A stretch of DNA of 8,989 bases from Bacillota bacterium. Lineage in GTDB: Bacteria > Bacillota_I > Bacilli_A > RF39 > UBA660. The stretch is taken from assembly GCA_023391185.1 (NCBI GenBank), contig JAEWBI010000003.1:1-8989 (forward strand). Direction: 5' to 3'. The notes under the pieces are model-generated. The model saw only the letters and a program-made list of their open reading frames with translations. It was not told where the DNA came from and ran no database searches. Shown here in pieces: positions 1 through 5,156 of the stretch (positions within the stretch are counted from its first letter, which is position 1; the number at the start of each line of letters is the position of its first letter). Position numbers and translations under genes: made by a program.

Positions 1-556
1 AAACTTGATATTAGATCACAATACAACAGCAGTAGTAGCATGGAACTCAAGTGGAAGTAATGTAAGTGGTCCAACTAATGTTCTTACACAACTTCAAACT
101 GACACTAGTTCATGGGAAGGAGTTCCAACAAGAGTAGATAGCTATAGTGTAAGTAACGGAACAGCAACTTATAATATAAATTATAGTACATATAAGGCTA
201 GACTAATAACAGCTGGTGAAGTAGCTTTAATAACAGGAAACAGTAGTTTTGTAGAGGCAACTGCAACCAACTCAAACTGGTTTTATTTAGATAGTAATAA
301 TCAAACACGAGTTGCAAAAACTACTGGAGCAAGTAATTATGCTTGGTTATTTGATTACACAAACTCATGTACCGGTTACGGATGCAATATTGCTGATTCA
401 AGTACCAACGGATACTGGACATCTACAGCCATCGCTGGCAATGATATTATCGTTTGGCGCGTGAGTAGGGATGGCTACATGCAATTTGAATTTGCAGATA
501 ATACGCAAAACCGTGGCGTACGCCCGGTTATAACAATAGATAAATCAATATTATAA
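1..556 (+). CDS. Pilin-like surface protein, copy 1 (5'-truncated)
   Basis: Only the C-terminal part of this gene is in the window. The frame is open from base 2 and its first residues (N-L-I-L-D-H-N-T-T) align with the interior of the three complete paralogs downstream, so the true start lies to the left. The TTG near base 5 is an internal Leu codon, not a start. The visible 184 residues cover the C-terminal domain shared by the array: a DTSSW...GVPTR segment, KARLITA, a CX4C pair in CTGYGC, then GYWTSTA, a 28-residue variable window (431-514) and GVRPVITIDKSIL. By inference it is an extracellular pilin-type protein with a lectin-like binding domain. It ends one residue earlier than copies 2 and 3, lacking the final Glu. 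Family assignment by paralogy is firm; the ligand is unknown. Confidence 0.85.
   Translation, partial: NLILDHNTTAVVAWNSSGSNVSGPTNVLTQLQTDTSSWEGVPTRVDSYSVSNGTATYNINYSTYKARLITAGEVALITGNSSFVEATATNSNWFYLDSNNQTRVAKTTGASNYAWLFDYTNSCTGYGCNIADSSTNGYWTSTAIAGNDIIVWRVSRDGYMQFEFADNTQNRGVRPVITIDKSIL
431..514 (+). other. Hypervariable 28-codon window in pilin copy 1
   Basis: Lies between GYWTSTA and GVRPVIT. Trp at position 9, Val at 11 and Gly at 15 are shared with copies 2 and 3; almost everything else differs. Compared with copy 2, 44 of 84 bases and 23 of 28 residues differ by hand count. G+C is 36 of 84, higher than typical for this region. It resembles a DGR variable region in placement and pattern, but mutagenic origin is not shown. 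Confidence 0.65.
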
Positions 557-592
557 TAAAATAAATATAATCAATTAGTAGGAGAATAATAA

Positions 593-1708
593 ATGAGAAA
601 AAAAGGTTTTACATTAATTGAACTTTTAGCGGTAATCTTAATAATGGCTATAATAGCCTTAATAGCTATACCAACGGTAAGTAAGATTATTTACCAAAGT
701 AAAAAAGGGGCTTTTGAAACTACAGCCAATAATGTAGTTAATGCAATAGAAGATGCATGTGAGTTTGAAACACTAAAAGGACAATCAATAACAACTACTT
801 ATACTTTTAATAATGGAGAAGTGTCGCCAAATCTAATTATAAAGGGAAAATTACCAACAAGTGGAACAGCAACAGTAGACTCTAGTTGTCATGTAACACT
901 TAGTGTCACTAATGGAAAGTTTACTGCAAAAAAATTATCTACTGATGATAATGTATCTGTAGTAGATGGTGATGAAGTAGAAGAAACACCGACCACATAT
1001 ACTGTATATACCAACGGAACAGCAGTATATTTTAATCCAGAAACTGGAAAAACATGTAATTCTGGAGAAGCAGTAAGTACAACAGGAACAAAAACAGGAT
1101 GTATGAAATGGTACACATTTAATGATGATGGAGCATCTAGTAATACCATTAACTTGATATTAAATCATAATACAACTGCTATGATTGCATGGAGTTCTTC
1201 ATCATTTAGTGATAATGGACCTATAGATCTTATGACACAGCTTGCATCTGACACTATTTCATGGACAGGGGTTCCTACAAGAACAGATAGTTACATTGTT
1301 AATAGTAGTGAAGTAACTTATACAATAAACTATGATACATATAAAGCTAGATTAATTACAGCAGACGATATAGCAAAAATAACAGGAAATAGTGTTTTTA
1401 AAGAGTCAACAGCGACATATTCTGATTGGTTTTTTTTAGATAGTAATAATCAAACGCAAGTTGCAACTACTGCCGGAGCAAGTAATTATGCATGGTTATT
1501 TGATTATTCATATGGATGTACAGATTACGGATGTAATGTTGATGATCCCTACAATTATGGTTACTGGACATCTACAGCTGTTCATATAGATAATTACAAT
1601 GCTTGGTACGTGGGTAGGAACGGTTTCTTGGACTTCAATGGCGTACACATTTTAGACCTCTCTGGTGTACGCCCAGTTATAACAATAGATAAATCAATAT
1701 TTGAATAA
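593..1708 (+). CDS. Type IV prepilin-like protein with C-terminal lectin-like variable domain, copy 2
   Basis: This 371-residue protein has a class III (prepilin) signal: a basic leader M-R-K-K-G, predicted cleavage between G5 and F6, Glu10 (mature +5) and a hydrophobic helix to about residue 33 with Pro27 (mature +22). A prepilin peptidase should cleave and N-methylate it for assembly into a pilus or pseudopilus. Residues about 36-125 are a small pilin-like globular domain with Cys56 and Cys99. A linker leads to FNPETG...C155...C170-MKWY, then the C-terminal domain with C309-X4-C314, GYWTSTA, a 28-residue variable window (330-357) and GVRPVITIDKSIFE. The three Cys pairs could form disulfides outside the cell. 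AGGAG at 580-584 supports the start. The gap to copy 1 is 36 bases. Pilin machinery (PilB, PilC, PilD) is not in the window, so export is inferred from the signal alone. Confidence 0.9.
   Translation: MRKKGFTLIELLAVILIMAIIALIAIPTVSKIIYQSKKGAFETTANNVVNAIEDACEFETLKGQSITTTYTFNNGEVSPNLIIKGKLPTSGTATVDSSCHVTLSVTNGKFTAKKLSTDDNVSVVDGDEVEETPTTYTVYTNGTAVYFNPETGKTCNSGEAVSTTGTKTGCMKWYTFNDDGASSNTINLILNHNTTAMIAWSSSSFSDNGPIDLMTQLASDTISWTGVPTRTDSYIVNSSEVTYTINYDTYKARLITADDIAKITGNSVFKESTATYSDWFFLDSNNQTQVATTAGASNYAWLFDYSYGCTDYGCNVDDPYNYGYWTSTAVHIDNYNAWYVGRNGFLDFNGVHILDLSGVRPVITIDKSIFE
1580..1663 (+). other. Hypervariable 28-codon window in pilin copy 2
   Basis: Residues 330-357, between GYWTSTA and GVRPVIT. 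Same length as in the other copies, with Trp at position 9, Val at 11 and Gly at 15. G+C is 34 of 84. Many codons end in C (TAC, AAC, TTC, GAC, CAC, CTC), unlike the A/T-ending codons of the gene body. Confidence 0.65.
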
Positions 1709-1738
1709 AAATATAATTAAGATGTTGGGAGTGAAATA

Positions 1739-2854
1739 ATGAAAAAAAATGGTTTTACTTTAATAGAACTTTTAGCAGTAATTATAATATTAAGTGTAAT
1801 TGCACTAATAGCAATACCATCAGTAAATAAAATTGTTAATCAAAGTAAAAGATCTGCTTTTGAAGTTAGTGCTAATAACTTAGTTGATGCAATTAAGTAC
1901 TCTTGTCAACTTCAAATGTTATATAACGAACCAATAACAAAAACATATACATTTACTGATAGTGGAGTTAATCCTAAATTAGAGGTTAACGGTAAATTAC
2001 CAAAAAAAGGCATAGCAACAGTAGATGATAACTGTAATGTAACACTAAGGGTTACTAATGGAAAATTTACTGCATCAAAAATTTTGTCAGCTAGTAAAGT
2101 TACTATAGTCGACGGTGATGAAGTAGAAGAACCACAAACTACTTATACTGTCTATACAAATGGAACTGCTATATATTTTAATCCAGAAACCGGTGTAAAA
2201 TGTTCAGCAGGAGAAGCAGTTAGTACAACTGGAACTAAAACAGGATGTATGAAGTGGTATGCCTTTAATGATGGTGGTGAATCTACCAACACCATCAATT
2301 TAATACTAGACCATAATACGACAAATTTAGTAAGATGGTACTTTATAGGAAGCAATGTAAGTGGACCAACGGATGTGATGACACAACTTCAAAATGATAC
2401 TAGCTCATGGACCGGAGTACCTACAAGGAAAGACAGTTATAGTTTAAATAATGGAACTGCTAATTATACTATTGATTATAGTACATATAATGCGAGACTT
2501 ATAACAGCAGCAGAAATAGCTATAATAACAGGAAATAGTAGTTTTATTGAAACAACAAATCTATATACTAGTTGGTTTTATTTAGATAGTAATGATCAAA
2601 CACAAACAGCAACCGCTATAGAAACTAGTAATTATTCTTGGTTATTTGATTATACAAGTAACTGTACTAATTATGGATGTGAAATAGAAGATGCAAGTAA
2701 CTATGGTTATTGGACTTCAACAGCAGTACCTGTTTATACTCGAAACGTTTGGTGTGTTAAAAATTCTGGTCGATTGTCTAGTGATCATGCTGAATCTTCA
2801 TCGGGAAGTGGAGTGCGCCCAGTTATAACAATAAACAAATCAATACTTGAATAA
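1739..2854 (+). CDS. Type IV prepilin-like protein with C-terminal lectin-like variable domain, copy 3
   Basis: Also 371 residues, and co-linear with copy 2. The leader M-K-K-N-G precedes the predicted cleavage at G5|F6, with Glu10 and Pro27 in the conserved places. The globular pilin part is more diverged (S-C-Q-L-Q-M-L-Y-N near residue 56), but the FNPETG...C...GCMKWYAFND segment and the C-terminal domain are well kept. The variable window falls at residues 330-357, exactly as in copy 2, followed by GVRPVITINKSILE. In the middle of the C-terminal domain this copy is closer to copy 1, including a shared GSNVSGPT stretch, than copy 2 is. GGGAGTG at 1727-1733 is the ribosome binding site. It lies 30 bases after copy 2 and ends in a strong terminator, so copies 1-3 probably share a transcript. 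Function as an adhesin or receptor-binding pilin is inferred. Confidence 0.9.
   Translation: MKKNGFTLIELLAVIIILSVIALIAIPSVNKIVNQSKRSAFEVSANNLVDAIKYSCQLQMLYNEPITKTYTFTDSGVNPKLEVNGKLPKKGIATVDDNCNVTLRVTNGKFTASKILSASKVTIVDGDEVEEPQTTYTVYTNGTAIYFNPETGVKCSAGEAVSTTGTKTGCMKWYAFNDGGESTNTINLILDHNTTNLVRWYFIGSNVSGPTDVMTQLQNDTSSWTGVPTRKDSYSLNNGTANYTIDYSTYNARLITAAEIAIITGNSSFIETTNLYTSWFYLDSNDQTQTATAIETSNYSWLFDYTSNCTNYGCEIEDASNYGYWTSTAVPVYTRNVWCVKNSGRLSSDHAESSSGSGVRPVITINKSILE
2726..2809 (+). other. Hypervariable 28-codon window in pilin copy 3
   Basis: Residues 330-357. Trp at position 9, Val at 11 and Gly at 15 match copies 1 and 2; only 7 of 28 residues match copy 2 and 5 match copy 1. The second half is Ser-rich, unlike the other copies. 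G+C is 33 of 84. Confidence 0.65.
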
Positions 2855-2880
2855 AAAATAACCATTAGGTTATTTTTTTT
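2853..2880 (+). terminator. Rho-independent terminator after pilin copies 1-3
   Basis: The arms at 2853-2863 and 2868-2878 can pair over 11 bp (AATAACC with GGTTATT at the core) around the loop ATTA, with a run of eight T at 2873-2880. It begins inside the stop codon of copy 3. Confidence 0.85.
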
Positions 2881-2916
2881 GTCGTTAATAGGCGACTTGT
2901 TTTGGTCTTAAAAATA

Positions 2917-2945
2917 TTTACTAAACTAACAGGCAATGTTAATAT
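2917..2945 (+). promoter_or_regulatory. Promoter candidate for pilin copy 4
   Basis: TTTACT (2917-2922) and TAATAT (2940-2945) are separated by 17 bases, with TG one base before the -10 (extended -10). It lies between the terminator of copy 3 and the start of copy 4 and would give a leader of about 20 bases. AT-rich background lowers certainty. Confidence 0.45.
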
Positions 2946-2971
2946 ATAACAAGTGATAGGAGAGATGATAA

Positions 2972-4135
2972 ATGGGAAAGATTAAAGGTTTTACACTTAT
3001 TGAACTACTAGCTGTAATATTAATACTTGGGATAATTGCATTAATCGCAATACCTGTAGTAAATAATATAATTAAAGAAAGTAAAAGAGGAGCATTTGAA
3101 ACTACTGCTAACAATGTAGTAAGTGCGATAGAGGATGCTTGTCAACTAGAAGTTTTAAGGGATTCGGCTATTACAACAACATATACATTTACAGATGGTG
3201 TAGTATCACCAAGTCTTAATATTAAAGGCAAATTGCCAACTGCGGGAGTGGTAACTGTAGATTCAAATTGTAATACAACGGCAAGTATAACTAATGGCAC
3301 ATTTACTGCTACAAAAACTGCGGGTTCTGACAGTATTACAGTAACTGATGGTGATGATGTCGATATTCCTGCTGGTAATACCGTGTACTCAGATGGTGCA
3401 TTAGTATACTATAATCCAGTAAGTGGAGTAAAATGTTCTGTATCAGATTATGCAGCCAATACTGGAGCTAGTACAACAGGAACAAAAACAGGATGTATGA
3501 AGTGGTATGCCTTTAATGATGGTGGAGTCAATGCTGACAATATTGATATGATACTTGATCATAATACTACTGCTGTTGTTGCTTGGAATGCATCAGGAGA
3601 TAATTCGGCAGGTCCAGTAGAAGTACTAACTCAGTTACAAAGTGACACTTCTAGTTGGAGTAGTACGTTATCAGTTGATAACGCAAATAATATAACTCAA
3701 AAAACAAATAGTGGTTCTACTTCATATACTCTAAATTATGCTGGTTATAAAGCAAGGTTAATTACTGCTGATGAAGTAGCAAAAATAACAGGTTATACAG
3801 GTTGGAGTCAAGATAACATAGCTTCAACTAATTACTTTTTAGATAGTAAAACTTCTACTGCTTCACCAACATGTACAAGTGGAAATATAACTGCTTGTAA
3901 TTATGACTGGCTTTATGATAGAACTGCAACTGATTGCGAAACTTATGGTTGCTTAAATAATGCCGATGCTTCAATGACAGGAAATGGTTACTGGACATCA
4001 TCGGCTAATAACCAAAATACAACCTTTGCTTGGCGCATACTTAAGAATGCTCTATTTAATCATGATTCTATAAGTAGTGCTACTGATGTCGGAGTTCGTC
4101 CAGTTATAACAGTTTCTAAATCAGTTATAAAATAA
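2972..4135 (+). CDS. Type IV prepilin-like protein with C-terminal lectin-like variable domain, copy 4 (diverged)
   Basis: This 387-residue protein has leader M-G-K-I-K-G, predicted cleavage G6|F7, Glu11 (mature +5) and Pro28 (mature +22). It keeps the N-terminal pilin domain and the GCMKWYAFND segment. Its C-terminal domain is the most diverged of the four: GVPTR is replaced by a different stretch of Ser, Asn and Thr-rich sequence, and an extra cysteine pair appears in P-T-C-T-S-G-N-I-T-A-C before NYDWLYD. It still carries CETYGC, GYWTSSA, a 28-residue variable window (346-373) and GVRPVITVSKSVIK. AGGAGAG at 2958-2964 supports the start. It has its own promoter candidate upstream and a terminator downstream, so it is probably a separate transcription unit from copies 1-3. 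It may be an older duplicate or a functionally different subunit. Confidence 0.9.
   Translation: MGKIKGFTLIELLAVILILGIIALIAIPVVNNIIKESKRGAFETTANNVVSAIEDACQLEVLRDSAITTTYTFTDGVVSPSLNIKGKLPTAGVVTVDSNCNTTASITNGTFTATKTAGSDSITVTDGDDVDIPAGNTVYSDGALVYYNPVSGVKCSVSDYAANTGASTTGTKTGCMKWYAFNDGGVNADNIDMILDHNTTAVVAWNASGDNSAGPVEVLTQLQSDTSSWSSTLSVDNANNITQKTNSGSTSYTLNYAGYKARLITADEVAKITGYTGWSQDNIASTNYFLDSKTSTASPTCTSGNITACNYDWLYDRTATDCETYGCLNNADASMTGNGYWTSSANNQNTTFAWRILKNALFNHDSISSATDVGVRPVITVSKSVIK
4007..4090 (+). other. Hypervariable 28-codon window in pilin copy 4
   Basis: Residues 346-373, between GYWTSSA and GVRPVIT. Exactly 84 bases despite the wider divergence of this copy. Trp at position 9 is kept; position 11 is Ile and position 15 Ala. 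G+C is 28 of 84, the lowest of the four. Confidence 0.6.
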
Positions 4136-4170
4136 AAGAAATGAACTAATTTTTTAGCTCATTTCTTTTT
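4134..4170. terminator. Bidirectional terminator between convergent pilin copy 4 and GNAT gene
   Basis: The arms 4134-4147 and 4156-4169 (AAAAGAAATGA with TCATTTCTTTT at the core) form a 14-bp stem with one mismatch around an 8-base loop. T-rich flanks on both strands allow termination in both directions. The hairpin overlaps the stop codon of copy 4 and the last codons and TAG stop of the opposing gene. Confidence 0.8.
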
Positions 4171-4781
4171 AATTTACTTAATAGTTTAAATAGAATATTT
4201 TCTATTTTAGTATTAAATATCTTATATTCAATTTTAATAATATTATTATCCTTTTTATACACTTTAATCAATTGCTCAATAGGCGTTTCTTTTCTTACAT
4301 ACAATCTGCCATTAAATACATACTCATTAGAATTTTCTTTATAAAAGTTATTTAATTCATCAGACAATTCCCACTGATTCTTAATTATTATTTTTCTGTA
4401 ATCATATATTTTATTAGAAGAGATTGTTATAAGTGGTTTATTTGTTTCTAACTCTTCGCAAGATAAGTTAATTAAATTACTACCTATTGAATTTTTTCTA
4501 AAACAATCTTTTATATACAAAGTACATATTTTTTTTTCAGTATTGTTACCTTTAATGTTAGATACACCAACTATTTCATCATTATACATCGCAAATATTA
4601 TATCTCTATCTACATTAATTCCTTTAACTTGTTTATTTAAAAACCAATCTTTATATTCAGGATAATCATCTTTTATAGGTAAAGTTACTTTTAATATATC
4701 TGTTGTGATTCTAGTTATTTCTTCTGGACTTAAGCCATCATTAATTAATTTTTTTAAACTATAATATTTAATTTTACTCAT
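4146..4781 (-). CDS. GNAT-family acetyltransferase-like protein
   Basis: The 211-residue product looks like a cytoplasmic GCN5-related N-acetyltransferase, which moves an acetyl group from acetyl-CoA to an amine. Visible support is the core D-I-I-F-A-M-Y-N-D-E-I-V-G (residues 60-72, beta2-beta3 type) followed by L-Y-I-K-D-C-F-R-K-N-S-I-G-S-N-L (88-103), matching the acetyl-CoA pyrophosphate loop R-x-x-G-x-G/A. The first loop Gly is Ser98 here; Gly100 is kept. The N-terminal 55 residues and the Lys-rich C-terminus are not recognised. The ATG at 4781 is chosen because AGGTGAT lies 4-10 bases upstream; an in-frame GTG at 4790 falls inside that ribosome binding site. It is convergent with pilin copy 4 and divergent from the spoVIF-like gene. 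The substrate cannot be told from sequence. Confidence 0.7.
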   Translation of the reverse strand: MSKIKYYSLKKLINDGLSPEEITRITTDILKVTLPIKDDYPEYKDWFLNKQVKGINVDRDIIFAMYNDEIVGVSNIKGNNTEKKICTLYIKDCFRKNSIGSNLINLSCEELETNKPLITISSNKIYDYRKIIIKNQWELSDELNNFYKENSNEYVFNGRLYVRKETPIEQLIKVYKKDNNIIKIEYKIFNTKIENILFKLLSKLKRNELKN

Positions 4782-4799
4782 GGTTATCACCTAGGTTGT

Positions 4800-4828
4800 A
4801 TTCTATCATATATCACCATTTTTAACAA
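4800..4828 (-). promoter_or_regulatory. Promoter candidate for the GNAT gene
   Basis: On the minus strand TTGTTA (4828-4823) and TAGAAT (4805-4800) are 17 bases apart, with TG one base before the -10. The predicted start of transcription falls near 4793, right at the ribosome binding site, so the leader would be only about 12-15 bases. Confidence 0.4.
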
Positions 4829-4857
4829 TAAACATATATTATTTTAGGAGTGATAAA

Positions 4858-5100
4858 ATGAATCTTTCTGATAGCTTTTTTAAAAAGGTTGAAAAGAAAA
4901 CAAGTGTTGATAAAAATACTATCCTAAGCTTAGCCAAAAAACTTCAAGAAAATGATTTGAAGAACGAGGGAACTTTAAGAGAAGTTATAAAAGAGTTAAG
5001 TGCTATGACTGGTAAAACTGTTCCAAAGGATAAAGAAGATAAAATAATCAATGCTGTTATGAACGATAATGTTCCAAAGGATATAGATAAACTTATATAA
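4858..5100 (+). CDS. spoVIF: SpoVIF-like small protein (stage VI sporulation protein F family)
   Basis: The 80-residue soluble protein has no signal or membrane segment and is rich in Lys, Asp and Glu. It has the pattern recalled from the Bacillus SpoVIF (YjcC) family: an N-terminal S-F-F-K-K-V-E-K-K-T, a helical middle with T-L-R-E-V-I-K-E-L, and V-P-K-D-K-E-D-K-I-I-N-A-V near the C-terminus. Its length is close to that of the Bacillus protein. In Bacillus, SpoVIF acts late in the mother cell in spore coat assembly. AGGAGTG at 4846-4852 supports the ATG. It is divergent from the GNAT gene and closed by its own terminator, so it is probably monocistronic. Recognition is from remembered family sequence, not a search. 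The host need not sporulate, since small sporulation-family proteins can persist in non-sporulators. Confidence 0.7.
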   Translation: MNLSDSFFKKVEKKTSVDKNTILSLAKKLQENDLKNEGTLREVIKELSAMTGKTVPKDKEDKIINAVMNDNVPKDIDKLI

Positions 5101-5120
5101 ACAATCTTTGATTGTTTTTT
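5099..5120 (+). terminator. Rho-independent terminator after spoVIF-like gene
   Basis: AAACAATC (5099-5106) pairs with GATTGTTT (5110-5117) around a TTT loop, and T continues to 5120. It starts inside the stop codon of the spoVIF-like gene. Confidence 0.75.
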
Positions 5121-5137
5121 CTTTGGTATGATATAAT
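5108..5137 (+). promoter_or_regulatory. Promoter for addB-addA
   Basis: TTGATT (5108-5113) and a perfect TATAAT (5132-5137) are 18 bases apart, with TG one base before the -10. The -35 sits within the preceding terminator hairpin. Transcription would begin near 5144, three bases before the ribosome binding site. Confidence 0.6.
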
Positions 5138-5146
5138 TATAATGAT

Positions 5147-5151
5147 GGAGG
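5147..5151 (+). promoter_or_regulatory. addB: Ribosome binding site that fixes the addB start
   Basis: GGAGG five bases before the ATG at 5157. The in-frame ATGs at 5142 and 5145 and the TTG at 5112 have no such site, and 5112 lies upstream of the -10 box, so 5157 is the real start. Confidence 0.8.
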
Positions 5152-5156
5152 TAGTT

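Larger units (their letters stand above)
1..4135 (+). repeat. Tandem array of four paralogous pilin-like genes
   Basis: Four head-to-tail genes share the same domain order. The three complete members have 371, 371 and 387 residues. Best-conserved blocks are the prepilin helix, GCMKWYxFND, KARLITA or NARLITA, WLFDY, YGC, GYWTS and GVRPVIT. Copies 1-3 are closest; copy 4 is an outlier. The array may extend left of the window. Repeated local duplication is the simplest origin. Confidence 0.9.

Noticed and set aside
889..1149. Minus-strand open frames inside the pilin genes (also 2152-2355 and 2926-3114)
   Set aside because: They lie opposite or across the starts of well-supported genes, have no ribosome binding site and show no recognisable protein features.
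2881..2896. Small inverted repeat GTCG...CGAC after the copy 3 terminator
   Set aside because: Only 4 bp of stem with an 8-base loop; no T-run and no sign of a regulatory RNA.
2855..2971. Possible DGR template repeat or small RNA in the only longer gap of the pilin array
   Set aside because: The 117 bases hold a terminator and a promoter candidate and show no similarity to the variable windows or the GVRPVIT coding segment.
4833..4841. CATATATTA resembling a mother-cell sigma (SigK/SigE) -10 upstream of the spoVIF-like gene
   Set aside because: Transcription would begin near 4848, inside the AGGAG ribosome binding site at 4846-4850, and the -35 is only an AC at 4815-4816. Such strings are common in AT-rich DNA.
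5112..5156. Longer addB start giving 15 more residues
   Set aside because: It would begin at a TTG inside the preceding terminator and upstream of the addB -10 box; GGAGG sits properly only before 5157.
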